64,000 nt of DNA from Syntrophaceae bacterium (GCA_013177795.1 JABLXY010000002.1:930001-994000), one strand, 5' to 3'; shown: positions 23,830 through 32,320, numbered from the stretch's first letter. Numbers and translations are program-made. The notes: generated by a model from the sequence alone, not told the origin.

Positions 23830-25923
23830 CTATTCCCAGAGAATTCGCGCATCGACGGCGAGGCAGCCGTTCTCTCCGGCTATCAGGGGGTTGATGTCGA
23901 GCTCGGCCACCCCGGGGTTTTGCGCAGCGAAATACGAGAGCCTCTCGATCGTCTCGACGAGGGCCTCCACGTCCGCACCCTGCTCGCCCCGCACGCCTTT
24001 GAGCAGGGGCCAGATCTTCAGCGATTCGAGCATCGCCCGCGCCGCGGGCCCGTCGACCGGGACGAGTTCGCGGCTCACGTCGCGGAAGACCTCGGTGTAG
24101 ATGCCGCCCTGGCCGCAGGCCAGCACGTGGCCGAAGACCGGGTCGCGCTTGAGTCCCAGGAGGATCTCCGTGCCGGCGGCCTGTTCCTGGAGCTGAAAAG
24201 ATTCGATCGGCAGGGCCGGGTCCTTTGCGCGCACGTTCCCCGCGATCCGCTTGCGGGCTGCCTTCAGCGCGCCGAGGGTTTTGATCCCCGTCACGATCCC
24301 GCCCCATTCGCTCTTGTGCAGGAAGGCCCGTCCCGCGAGCTTCAGGACGAAGGGCGGATTCAGGCCCCTCGCAGCAGCGAGCAGCGCGGCCAGGCTCTTG
24401 GCCTCGGCACCGCGCACGGCGGGGATGCCGTAGCAGCCGAGAATCTCCAGGGCGTCCTGCCCGAGGAGCACGCCTTCCTTTTTCCCCTTTGCGGCCAGTT
24501 CCGCCGCCTTCGCCTCGTCGACGGCGAAGGAGCGGGGGGAGGGGCTGGGGCGGTTCTTCGCCTGGTGGAACCGACGGCACCAGGCGAGTCCCTGCACGGC
24601 CTGCTCGATCGAGTCGAAGCAGGCCACCCCCGGAATCCGCTCGAAGCGCTCGACGGCATACTCGCTTTCCATGTAGGGCCACGCGGCAAGGGGCTTTCGA
24701 TTCCCCGATGCCTTCCTGGCCTCCTCGAAGGCCTGCTCGAGGTTCAGATCTCCGTGAAGCGCGGATCCCGTCACGAAGAAGACGGCCAGCACGCCGTCAA
24801 TGCCGGGCGAGCGGAGACATTCCGTCAGCGAGAGGCGCCACGCCGTCTCGTACCGGTTGCCGAGCATCCCGATGGGCCAGATGTCGATGGGGTTGGAGAC
24901 GTGGATCCAATCGGGTAGGCCCTGGAGCAGCTGGTCCCGGAGCCCTGCGGGAATCTCCCCGAGGGTGAGCCCCTGTTCTTCGCAGGCGTCGGCGGCCATG
25001 ATGCCCCCCGCACCGGTCACGGTGACGACCCCCACCCGCGGGCCCTGCATGTCTCCGAGTACGGCAAGAGCGTGTATGGCGTCGCGCATTTCCGCGCTGC
25101 TGCGGACTCGGAGCACTCCCGCCCGCCGGAAGGCCGCGTCGTAGACCTGGTCTTCGCCCACGAGCGACCCCGAGTGGGACAGGGCCGCGCGCGCCCCCGC
25201 CGTGCTGCGCCCCGTTTTGAGCGCAATGACGGGCTTCTTGCGGCCGGCCCGGTCCGCCGATTCGAGGAAGGCGCGGCCGCGCTTCAGGCCCTCCATGTGG
25301 ATGACGATGACCTGCGTGTCCGGATCGTCGGCAAGATAGTCGAGGGCCTCCACGATGTCGATATCGCAGGAATTCCCCACGTCGATGGCCTTCCCGATGT
25401 CGCGCCACGCGAGGTTTCTCGAGGCCACCTGAATGAATCCGGTCTGGGCGATGAGGGAGACGGGGAGGAATCTTTCGGGGAAGGGGATCTCGACGAAGGC
25501 CGTGTTGAAATGCCTGTAGTTGTTGACGACCCCCAGCGTGTTGGGGCCCAAGACCCTGACGCCGGTCTCGCGCGCGCGGCGCGCGATCGCTTCCTGGAGC
25601 AGGCGTCCTCGCTCATCCGAGTCGGCGAATCCCTGGCTGATGATGAGCACGCGACGGATGCCGGCGCGGACGCAGTCCTCGAAGGCCGCCGGGACACGGT
25701 CGCGCCCCACGGAGATAACGGCCAGATCGACTGTCTCAGGGATATCGGCGACGGCGGGATAGACCTTCATGCCGAGGATCTCGCCGCCTGCCGGGTTTAC
25801 CGGATAGATGCGGCCCTTGAAGCCGTAGCGGAGCATCATCTCGGCGTTGTTGAAGGCTCCGGCCCCTGTCCTGCGGGGGGTTCCGATCAGTGCAACGGAT
25901 GCGGGGTCCATGAATTTGTGCAT
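23830..25923 (-). CDS. ADP/NDP-forming acyl-CoA synthetase (fused alpha-beta)
   Basis: Interconverts acyl-CoA + NDP + Pi with acid + CoA + NTP, conserving thioester energy as NTP in anaerobes. The 697-residue fused protein has the alpha part first: a CoA-binding Rossmann fold (SVALIGTPRRTGAG), a ligase region and the phospho-accepting His250 in LSHSGSLVG. The ATP-grasp beta part runs from about residue 500 (LGQDALEILGCYGIP...FVLKLAGRAFLHKSEWGG) to the DINPLIAG end. ATG 25923 has AGGAGGG seven bases upstream. Substrate could be acetate, propionate or an aryl acid and is not readable. Monocistronic. Confidence 0.92.
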   Translation of the reverse strand: MHKFMDPASVALIGTPRRTGAGAFNNAEMMLRYGFKGRIYPVNPAGGEILGMKVYPAVADIPETVDLAVISVGRDRVPAAFEDCVRAGIRRVLIISQGFADSDERGRLLQEAIARRARETGVRVLGPNTLGVVNNYRHFNTAFVEIPFPERFLPVSLIAQTGFIQVASRNLAWRDIGKAIDVGNSCDIDIVEALDYLADDPDTQVIVIHMEGLKRGRAFLESADRAGRKKPVIALKTGRSTAGARAALSHSGSLVGEDQVYDAAFRRAGVLRVRSSAEMRDAIHALAVLGDMQGPRVGVVTVTGAGGIMAADACEEQGLTLGEIPAGLRDQLLQGLPDWIHVSNPIDIWPIGMLGNRYETAWRLSLTECLRSPGIDGVLAVFFVTGSALHGDLNLEQAFEEARKASGNRKPLAAWPYMESEYAVERFERIPGVACFDSIEQAVQGLAWCRRFHQAKNRPSPSPRSFAVDEAKAAELAAKGKKEGVLLGQDALEILGCYGIPAVRGAEAKSLAALLAAARGLNPPFVLKLAGRAFLHKSEWGGIVTGIKTLGALKAARKRIAGNVRAKDPALPIESFQLQEQAAGTEILLGLKRDPVFGHVLACGQGGIYTEVFRDVSRELVPVDGPAARAMLESLKIWPLLKGVRGEQGADVEALVETIERLSYFAAQNPGVAELDINPLIAGENGCLAVDARILWE

Positions 25924-26041
25924 CGGGCGCCCTCCTGAACGGCGGATGTGGGATTCGTGCCGCAGGTGCAGTATCCATTCATGGACTGCTTCATTCAAGA
26001 AAAAAAAGGACTTCGCAGCTCGTCCGGCCCCGTCCGTTTAT

Positions 26042-26152
26042 CTATCCCGCGACCCATGTGGTCAGAAATGCGCCGATGACCGACAGGATGACGGCGCAGA
26101 GATATTCGTGGCACAGGACAAAGAGCCTGAGCCTCCTACGCATGTTCCTCAT
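26042..26152 (-). CDS. Small single-helix membrane protein
   Basis: A 36-residue protein with an arginine-rich N-terminus (MRNMRRRLRLF) and one hydrophobic helix (YLCAVILSVIGAFLTTWVAG). A perfect AGGAGGT Shine-Dalgarno sits eight bases upstream of ATG 26152, which is the main reason to call it. Positive-inside topology would place the N-terminus in the cytoplasm. It has no recognised family. It lies alone between the acyl-CoA synthetase and the diguanylate cyclase. Confidence 0.5.
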   Translation of the reverse strand: MRNMRRRLRLFVLCHEYLCAVILSVIGAFLTTWVAG

Positions 26153-26458
26153 GGCGATGGACCTCCTGCTTCGAGCTTTTAACGGCTTTAGGCGCCGCGT
26201 CGCGCGACGGCCTGCCCGGTGCCTTACGCACAAGGGGTGCCGAGCGACCGGTATTCAAAAAAATCCATGATTGCGGACACTTGGAACGTCGCGCAGCAGC
26301 CCTGCCTTCGCCGCGGGGCATGGCGGACCGTGCCGTCCCCGGGGCATGGGAGGAAATAGTGCAGGGATATAAGTGGGTTGAGGAAACGCGTCCGTTGTGG
26401 ACGGGTCCGTTTCGGAAGGCCTCTTTGCCGTCTGCGGATCAGGATTTTTCGAATCGGT

Positions 26459-27367
26459 TCATCGTGATGCCGGGGGCCCGATCGAGGAGCAGACCTGGTT
26501 TTTGCCCCTTCTCTTGGCCTCGTACATGAGGCGGTCGGCCCGGTTGATGAAGTCCTTCATGCCCTCTCCGGGCCGGTATTCGGCGACCCCGATGCTCACC
26601 GTCTTGGCCTCCTCGCGGCCGGGCACGGGACGGAAGCGCTCGGCTGCGAATTCCGCCCGGATTCTCTCCGCCACGACCTCCGCCTGCTGCCCCTCGGTTT
26701 CCGGCATGAAGACGGTGAACTCCTCGCCGCCGTACCGGAAGGCCCAGTCCGTGCGCCGGATGCATCGCTGGATGGTCGCCCCGATGCGCTCGAGGACGCG
26801 GTCGCCCTCCATGTGGCCGTAGGTGTCGTTGAAGTGCTTGAAATCGTCGATGTCGAGGAGCAGCAGCGACAGGGGCCGGCCGTAGCGCTCGGTCCGCTCG
26901 ATCTCGGCCTGCAGGAGGCTGTAGAAGTGCCGCTGGTTGTAGAGGCCCGTGAGGTCGTCGGTGATGCTCAGCTCCATGTAGCGCGACTCGCTCTGCTTGA
27001 GCGCCTCCTCGGTTCTCTTGTGCCCTTCGATCTCCCGCTGCAAGGCGTCGACGTGGGTCCGGATGCGGCTCGAGAGCACCGCGATGATCGCGGCGACGGC
27101 CATCAGCGCGAAGCCCCGGATCAGGCTCTCGATCAGGACCCGCGCGTCGCCGGGGAAATGGAAGAACACGAGAAGCAGGTAGACCATCACGAGGAACAGC
27201 GACAGCAGCAGTCCCCGTTCCCGGTACTGGTAGGATGCGATGAGAATGGGGATGTAGTAGAGATGGACGAAGATGCCCGTGATGTCCTCCGAGAGGCAAT
27301 ACACGGAGACGAGGATGGCGAGCACCGACGTGGCGGCCGTGTAGAACTGCCAGTGCTTGTCGCTCAA
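26459..27367 (-). CDS. Membrane-bound GGDEF diguanylate cyclase
   Basis: Makes cyclic di-GMP. The 302-residue protein starts with a membrane region of about five hydrophobic helices (residues 8-100), then a short coiled-coil linker (RTHVDALQREIEGHKRTEEALKQSE) and a GGDEF domain. The active-site GGEEF is at 213-217. An intact inhibitory I-site (RRTD, 204-207) lies five residues before it, so product feedback is expected. No EAL domain. It lies 34 bases after the end of a lipoprotein-like membrane gene and may share its transcript. The input signal is unknown. Confidence 0.93.
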   Translation of the reverse strand: MSDKHWQFYTAATSVLAILVSVYCLSEDITGIFVHLYYIPILIASYQYRERGLLLSLFLVMVYLLLVFFHFPGDARVLIESLIRGFALMAVAAIIAVLSSRIRTHVDALQREIEGHKRTEEALKQSESRYMELSITDDLTGLYNQRHFYSLLQAEIERTERYGRPLSLLLLDIDDFKHFNDTYGHMEGDRVLERIGATIQRCIRRTDWAFRYGGEEFTVFMPETEGQQAEVVAERIRAEFAAERFRPVPGREEAKTVSIGVAEYRPGEGMKDFINRADRLMYEAKRRGKNQVCSSIGPPASR

Positions 27368-27401
27368 CGTCGCCTCCTCCCGGGTCTTCCCCCTCCCGAT
27401 A

Positions 27402-27983
27402 TCACAGCAGCCAGCTGACCGCGATGTAGGTCACGATGTCCTCGATCGTGCTCAGCAGCGGGGTGGTCGCACCGCCGCTGCCCGCGTCGACGCTCCCGCG
27501 AAGGCCCTGCCGCAGGGCCTGGGCGGCGGAACCGGTGAGGATCCCGTAGAGCGTCGCGAAATCGGCGTTCAGGAACGTGGACGCGATGAAGGCGAGAAAC
27601 CAGATGACGCCGTACTCGAAGAAGTGGTGGATGTGCGCGACCCCGGGGATCTTGTCCAGCGTGAAGCCGATGAAGGCGATGATCCAGAAGACCCAGAGAT
27701 AGGTGCCCAGCCAGTTGTTGCCGCCGTTGAGGGTCCTGTCGTCCTTGAAGTCGTAGGCGACCTTCAGCAGGGCGATGCCGGGGGAAAGGGCGGACACGGC
27801 GCTCAGCAGGTAGAGCTTGAGCTGCGGGACCGGCTGCTTCGCCGCGCCGTTCTGGACGGCGGGCCCCGTTCCTGAAGGGGGAGCGCCCGGCGGCGGGTCC
27901 GCTGTCCGCGAGCAAGATGCGAGGCCGGCAGCGTGCACCAGGAGGGCCGCGCAGAGCGCGAAGGCAAGAAGAGATCTTTTCAC
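27402..27983 (-). CDS. Lipoprotein-like membrane protein, unknown function
   Basis: A 193-residue protein beginning at GTG 27983 (AAGGGA eight bases upstream). A signal sequence ends in a plausible lipobox (GLASC at about residue 25), followed by a proline-rich linker and then two or three hydrophobic helices (YLWVFWIIAFIGFTL; YGVIWFLAFIASTFL) with a HIHHFFEYG histidine cluster between them. The combination of lipid anchor and several helices is unusual, so the signal may instead be an ordinary helix. No family recognised. It lies 26 bases after the DUF488 gene. Confidence 0.6.
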   Translation of the reverse strand: MKRSLLAFALCAALLVHAAGLASCSRTADPPPGAPPSGTGPAVQNGAAKQPVPQLKLYLLSAVSALSPGIALLKVAYDFKDDRTLNGGNNWLGTYLWVFWIIAFIGFTLDKIPGVAHIHHFFEYGVIWFLAFIASTFLNADFATLYGILTGSAAQALRQGLRGSVDAGSGGATTPLLSTIEDIVTYIAVSWLL

Positions 27984-28009
27984 AAGAATTTCCCTTGTCC
28001 TGTAATGTG

Positions 28010-28366
28010 TTACGCCTTTTTCTGCAGGTACAGTCTGAGGGCTTCGGCGTTGTTGACGACCCGTTCCGTGGAGCCGTACACGAAAGTCACGGGGCCTTTC
28101 CCCATGGCCCCGATCAGCGCCTCGACGGCCGACGCGTTGCCGTCCAGCTCGGCGAAGTATCGCTTCGTGAACTCGTCCCACTTCGCGGGGTCGTGGCCGT
28201 ACCATTTCCGCAGTTCGTTGGAGGGTGAGACGTCCTTCGCCCAGTGGTCGATTTTCGCCTTGTCCTTCGTGAGGCCCCTGGGCCAGAGCCGATCGACGAG
28301 GATCCGCCTGCCGTCGGATGCAGCCGGCGCGTCGTAGACGCGCTTGATTGCGATCTTGGCTTTCAT
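28010..28366 (-). CDS. DUF488 / YeaO-family protein
   Basis: A 118-residue cytoplasmic protein of the DUF488 family (YeaO-like). The recognisable signature is KRVYDAPAASDGRRILVDRLWPRGLTKD at the start, then DHWAKDVSPSNELRKWYGHD and a closing LIGAMGKGPVTFVYG segment. Family members are small and their function is not established. ATG 28366, ten bases after the end of the upstream exported-protein gene, indicating an operon. Confidence 0.92.
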   Translation of the reverse strand: MKAKIAIKRVYDAPAASDGRRILVDRLWPRGLTKDKAKIDHWAKDVSPSNELRKWYGHDPAKWDEFTKRYFAELDGNASAVEALIGAMGKGPVTFVYGSTERVVNNAEALRLYLQKKA

Positions 28367-28376
28367 TGCGATGCCC

Positions 28377-28919
28377 TCACGGGTCCCGGGTGACCGGCGC
28401 GGCAGGGGGGACCTGAACCCTCTGCCGGTTGTCGATGGTCTGCCTGTCCACCACTCGTCCCGCCTCGATCCGCAGGTGCACCTCCTCTTCGTAGACGGTC
28501 TGGTACCCCATGTGGACGTATTTGATCGGCTTGCCCCGGGGGATGCGCAGGGTGCCTGTGAACCACTCGGCCTTCAGGGGAAACTTCCAGCCGGGGAACA
28601 CGGCTTCGGGCCCGACGGGTGCGGCCTTGCCTTCGCTGTCTCTCATCCAGGCCTTGAGGTCGGTCAGATACAGGTAGCCATCCCGGATCTCCCAGGTGCC
28701 GATGTAGCCCCGCCAGCAGGCCGTGTGCGGTGCGGCGAACTCGGGACGAGGGGTGTCCTTCGTGAAATAGCTCTCCAGGGGGTTCGTGTGCAGGGAGCCC
28801 GGCTCGCCCTCGTAGAGGATCTTCTCGGGAATCTGCGCCGTTGGCCATGCCGGTGTGGCGGAGAGCAAAAGGAGCGAGGCGGTAAGGGCGATCATGAAAA
28901 TCCGTCGCATGGGTGTCAT
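28377..28919 (-). CDS. Exported protein of unknown function
   Basis: A 180-residue protein with a signal peptide (MRRIFMIALTASLLLLSATPAW). The mature part contains WRGYIGTWEIRDGYLYLTDLKAW and a tryptophan-rich middle (WKFPLKAEWFTGTLRIPRG), reminiscent of small proteins that display a lipocalin or beta-sandwich fold. AGGAG lies seven bases upstream of ATG 28919. No family recognised. The following DUF488 gene is ten bases away. Confidence 0.6.
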   Translation of the reverse strand: MTPMRRIFMIALTASLLLLSATPAWPTAQIPEKILYEGEPGSLHTNPLESYFTKDTPRPEFAAPHTACWRGYIGTWEIRDGYLYLTDLKAWMRDSEGKAAPVGPEAVFPGWKFPLKAEWFTGTLRIPRGKPIKYVHMGYQTVYEEEVHLRIEAGRVVDRQTIDNRQRVQVPPAAPVTRDP

Positions 28920-28937
28920 GGGGGTTCTCCTCGGGTC

Positions 28938-29120
28938 TCAGCGCATCTCTTTCCAGAGCATGAAGGCCAGTCCGCCCGTCACGACGGCGCCGGGAACGCT
29001 CACCCAGAGCGGGACGACCCACCCGCCGACGGTCAGCTCGAGCCCTGTCATCAGCCTGACGACGTGCAGAAGGCTGATCAGTCAAAAGATTCCGATTGCG
29101 ATTGCGGTGAACGGCTTCAT
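28938..29120 (-). pseudogene. Small membrane protein gene with in-frame UGA
   Basis: ATG 29120 (AGGGG ribosome-binding site) opens a frame MKPFTAIAIGIF that meets TGA at codon 13 (29084-29082). It continues in frame for 47 codons with two hydrophobic stretches (LISLLHVVRLM; VPLWVSVPGAVVTGGLAFMLW) and ends KEMR at 28938. The parts read as one two-helix small membrane protein of a type common in proteobacteria. The interruption may be a point mutation, a sequencing error or recoding. An eight-base perfect hairpin follows the TGA, but its loop is too near and does not begin with G, so it fits a SECIS poorly. Confidence 0.55.
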
Positions 29121-29177
29121 TCTGTTCCCCTTGGCACGGTTGCCGGGTCGCGGCAGTCCTTTGCCGGTCGTGTTCCC

Positions 29178-30641
29178 TCACCCCAGGAAACGCCTCACGT
29201 GGGCCGCCTCCAGGATCAGCCACCGCAATCTCTCCGGGGCGTCGTCCTTCAGCGCCTCGATGGCCATGGAGGTGACGGCCTCGTGCTCGGGGTCCGCCGG
29301 GCCCTCATCGACCCAGTCAGGGATCAGCCCGGTCCCCGCGTCTTCGGGCAGAAGACCGAGAACCCGCCGGTTGAAATACCGCATGGCCGCTTTGATGTCG
29401 CGGTCGAAGTTCACGTAGACGCTTTTCAGGAAGGCGGCGTCGTCGCTGCCCAGGGCACTCAGCCCGATGATCTCCGGGGGCAGGCCGAGGGAGTAGCAGG
29501 CCGCGCAGAACCCGATGGCCCTCGGGAGCTTCGTCTTTCCCGTCTGCCTCGCGTAGCCGAAGAGGCCCACGTGGAGCTTGCGCGTCCTGCGCCGGGGGAC
29601 GAGAGCCGCCACCCGGTTGATGAGCGGGGCCAGCGATTCGATCCGGCGGCGGTATTCCCGGGACAGCCGGTCGATGATCTCCAGGCACCGGCCCTCGTCG
29701 ACGGCGGGCGGCCGGCTCACGGGGGCCTCGCGGAGCCTCTGCACGGCGCCCATCACGGCCGGGGCCGGGTGATCGTACTTGAAGGCGGACTGGACGGTGA
29801 ACGTCCGGACACCGGCGTATTCGGCCAGAACGCCGTCCACGTTGTCGGGCGTCAGGTGGCCCCTGAAGGGCGGAGAGCCCGCGCCGAGAATCGGGTGAAT
29901 CTCGACGCCGGTCTCGTCCGAGAGCGCCCGGAGCCGGTTCAGGGCGATCTTGTTGCAGAGCACCGCGCTGACCATGCCGTAGTTCATCGCCGGGTCGGAC
30001 CGGGCGAGAAACACCCGCAGATGCCGGAGGTCCTTGCCCTTCAGGTATTCCCGGACGATGCCGTCGGCCCCGATCATGTGCTCGAGGTCCTCGAACAGGG
30101 GGATCACGTTGATCCGCTCCGGCTTGAAGGCGCCGATCCATTCGGCGATGGTGATGTCGCCGGGGAAAAAGGGGCGCTTCTGTTTCCCGATCACGAAATC
30201 CCTGTAGTAGTGATAGATCCGGTTCAGGCTGGCGGCGGAGGAGGTCATGGGCAGGATGACCTCGAAGATCGGGGCGACGTCCTCCCCGTAGAAGGCGCGC
30301 GCCGCGTCGAACTGCCGCGGGATGCTCTCCAGGGCCTCGATCAGCACCTTGGCCTCCTCGCGCTCGACGTCCGGGTTGGGGATGCGGAGAGTCAGGAACT
30401 GGTCACGCCCCAGGACGGTGTTCCGGAAGTAATGACCGTAGTCGGTCAGGAGTTTCCGGACGACGAAGTCGTCCACCTCCTTGCCTTCGCAGTCCCACAT
30501 CTGCTCGTCGCAGCCGAGATGGGAGAAGCAGTAGTACGCCTCCTGCACCTCGTCGTCACCCGACATGTCCGGCGTCTTCGCGAAGAACGGCAGCAGGACA
30601 TTGTCGGGATGCTGGGTGGACATCACCCTCGGTATCCGCAT
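29178..30641 (-). CDS. ppcA: Archaeal-type phosphoenolpyruvate carboxylase
   Basis: Carboxylates phosphoenolpyruvate to oxaloacetate, an anaplerotic step. At 487 residues it is the short archaeal-type enzyme (about half the bacterial Ppc). It opens with IPRVMSTQHPDNV and shows the family blocks SHLGCDEQMWDCEGKEVDD, RVFLARSDPAMNYG and AIGFCAACYSLGLPPEIIG. ATG 30641 follows AGAGGT. Last gene of a tight operon with the O-methyltransferase-like gene (42-base gap) and the Sec-rhodanese. Confidence 0.92.
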   Translation of the reverse strand: MRIPRVMSTQHPDNVLLPFFAKTPDMSGDDEVQEAYYCFSHLGCDEQMWDCEGKEVDDFVVRKLLTDYGHYFRNTVLGRDQFLTLRIPNPDVEREEAKVLIEALESIPRQFDAARAFYGEDVAPIFEVILPMTSSAASLNRIYHYYRDFVIGKQKRPFFPGDITIAEWIGAFKPERINVIPLFEDLEHMIGADGIVREYLKGKDLRHLRVFLARSDPAMNYGMVSAVLCNKIALNRLRALSDETGVEIHPILGAGSPPFRGHLTPDNVDGVLAEYAGVRTFTVQSAFKYDHPAPAVMGAVQRLREAPVSRPPAVDEGRCLEIIDRLSREYRRRIESLAPLINRVAALVPRRRTRKLHVGLFGYARQTGKTKLPRAIGFCAACYSLGLPPEIIGLSALGSDDAAFLKSVYVNFDRDIKAAMRYFNRRVLGLLPEDAGTGLIPDWVDEGPADPEHEAVTSMAIEALKDDAPERLRWLILEAAHVRRFLG

Positions 30642-30683
30642 GCAGTGACCTCTTGGACGATTGTCCCCCATCCGCCCGTCCCG

Positions 30684-31676
30684 TCAGGGCTTGAAGGCGT
30701 CGACCAGCGCATCCATGCGTTCCCCGGCCCTGAGGAGACGGACATGCGCGAAACCCGCCGCCTCGAGCCATTGCCGGATTTCCTCGAAGGTGTACGTCGA
30801 GCCGCCCTCGGTGTTCACGAGCATGTTGACGGCGAAGATCGCCCCGTCGCGGGGCCGCGTGCGGTCCGGGTCCATGACGTGATCGCGGATGACGATCCGG
30901 CCCCCGGGGACGAGGGAACGGAACACCTTGCGGAGAAGCTCCACGTTCTCTGCGGGGCTGTTCTGGTGGATGATGGCCGACAGGAAGGCAAGGTCGTGCC
31001 CGCCGGGCAGCTCGTCCTCGCAGAAATCCCCCGCCGCGAGGCGGACGCGGTTGAGCAGCCCCGTTTCGGCCAGGCGCTCGCGGGCCATGGGGATGACCGC
31101 GGGCCTGTCGAAGAGCGTGGCCCTCATGTCCGGGGCCGCACGGAGAAAAGCGATGGTGTACGTCCCCGAGGCTCCGCCCACGTCGAGCAGGTTCCTCGCC
31201 GTGCCCGGCTGGACCGCCGCCACGATCGTTTCCGCCAGGGGCATGCCCACGACGTGCATGGCGCCGATGAACGCGGAAAGCTCGTCGGCATCCCTCGCCT
31301 TGGACGCAGGGGTTCCCGACGGATCCGTCCCCCTGACGATGGACGTGAGCCGGGACCAGCTCTCCCAGAGATTGGCCGCGTGGAGGATCATGGGGATCAC
31401 GGACCGGGGGCCCGCAGCGGCGAGATACGGGGCGGCCGGGCGCGGCGTGCGGTAGGCGCCGTCCTGCTTCTCGAGCAGGCCCATGGCTGCCAAGGCATCG
31501 AGCAGGATCCCCAGCGCGCGGGGGTCGCAGCGGAGCTCCCTGGAAAGCTGCTCGGCCGTTGAGGACCTCCCGGCCAGCGGGGTGAAGAGGTTCAGCTCCG
31601 CGGCGGTCAGCAGGATCCGGCTCTCCATGAACTGCCGCGCCAGCTTCAGGACGGCTTCAGGGGTGTCGTAGCCCAT
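30684..31676 (-). CDS. Class I SAM-dependent O-methyltransferase-like protein
   Basis: A 330-residue methyltransferase of the plant-type O-methyltransferase / hydroxyindole-O-methyltransferase group. It has an N-terminal winged-helix dimerisation domain (ESRILLTAAELNLFTPL...STAEQLSRELRCD), then motif I LLDVGGASGTYTIAFL for SAM binding, an acidic motif II and the closing VPGGRIVIRDHVMDPD. The HQN motif near the expected catalytic histidine (SAIIHQNS) is visible. Methyl acceptor unknown. It starts 17 bases after the rhodanese stop. Confidence 0.85.
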   Translation of the reverse strand: MGYDTPEAVLKLARQFMESRILLTAAELNLFTPLAGRSSTAEQLSRELRCDPRALGILLDALAAMGLLEKQDGAYRTPRPAAPYLAAAGPRSVIPMILHAANLWESWSRLTSIVRGTDPSGTPASKARDADELSAFIGAMHVVGMPLAETIVAAVQPGTARNLLDVGGASGTYTIAFLRAAPDMRATLFDRPAVIPMARERLAETGLLNRVRLAAGDFCEDELPGGHDLAFLSAIIHQNSPAENVELLRKVFRSLVPGGRIVIRDHVMDPDRTRPRDGAIFAVNMLVNTEGGSTYTFEEIRQWLEAAGFAHVRLLRAGERMDALVDAFKP

Positions 31677-31693
31677 GTCGGTCTCATTCGTTG

Positions 31694-32008
31694 TTACAGA
31701 ATCTTGTAGCCGGCCCTCTTCCAGCCCTCCACGCCGTCGAGCAGGGCCTTGGCGTTGGGATATCCCATCTTGTTGTACTTGACCGCCTGACCGGCGGCCG
31801 TGTGCTCCTTCGTTCAGGCGCAGTAGAAGACGATCTCCCTGTCCTTGGGAAGCGTGGGGAGCATCTTCTGGAACTCGGCAAAGGAAAGGGCCATCTCGAG
31901 GCGGTTGGCCTTGAACTTCTCTTCCTCCTCGTAGCCGCAGACGAGCAGGGCCTGGCCTGCCTTCACCTTCTCGTAAGCCTCCTGGGGCGTGATGCGGACG
32001 GCGGGCAT
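31694..32008 (-). CDS. Probable selenoprotein: rhodanese-like protein with in-frame UGA
   Basis: Rhodanese-like sulfurtransferase of 104 residues if UGA at 31816-31814 (codon 65) is read as selenocysteine. Before the UGA: a typical rhodanese start (PAVRITPQEAYEKVKAGQALLVC) and the IVFYCA strand leading into the active-site loop. After it: TKEHTAAGQAVKY and the conserved rhodanese ending MGYPNAKALLDGVEGWKRAGY, to a TAA stop. The UGA falls two residues after the loop Cys63, where related proteins have a second catalytic Cys (CxC). ATG 32008 has AGGAGG nine bases upstream. A hairpin with a GGUCA loop starts 14 bases after the UGA. Leads the methyltransferase-ppcA operon. Confidence 0.82.
31781..31799 (-). 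promoter_or_regulatory. Candidate bacterial SECIS hairpin
   Basis: On the transcript, GGCCGCC and GGCGGUC form seven pairs (one G-U) around the loop GGUCA. The loop starts 21 bases after the UGA, within the 16-37 range of bacterial SECIS elements. Its GGUC matches the apical loop known from E. coli fdhF. The hairpin lies within the coding sequence, as bacterial SECIS elements must. Confidence 0.72.
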
Positions 32009-32274
32009 GACGGTTGCCTCCTTTTCCCGGCGTCTGTCCGGCCGGTTGCCGGCATACTTGAAATCCGGTGTCAGCGTCATCAATATCCTGCAAAAGCGTG
32101 GGGAAATGCAAGGGGCGAGTTGCGGCCCGGGCCGGGCGGAGGGGGATGGCGTTTCGTCCCGATCTCTGGTAATGATGGGCCCGTCACCCTTGCGCGCGCT
32201 CGCGCGGGTGCGGCGGCGGCCCCTGCCGGAGGCGGACGGCCGGAACGCCGAAAGGGAGAAAACGGGGCATTCGC

Positions 32275-32309
32275 GCATCTTCGTTCATGCATCTTCAATC
32301 ATGCATCTT
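32275..32309. repeat. Three GCATCTT heptamers at 14-base period
   Basis: GCATCTT occurs at 32275-32281, 32289-32295 and 32303-32309, exactly 14 bases apart, and TCATGCATCTT is shared by the last two. The cluster ends 12 bases before ATG 32321, so it could be an operator or a leader element. The rest of the 312-base divergent gap shows nothing recognisable. Confidence 0.5.
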
Positions 32310-32320
32310 GGGAAGACGTC

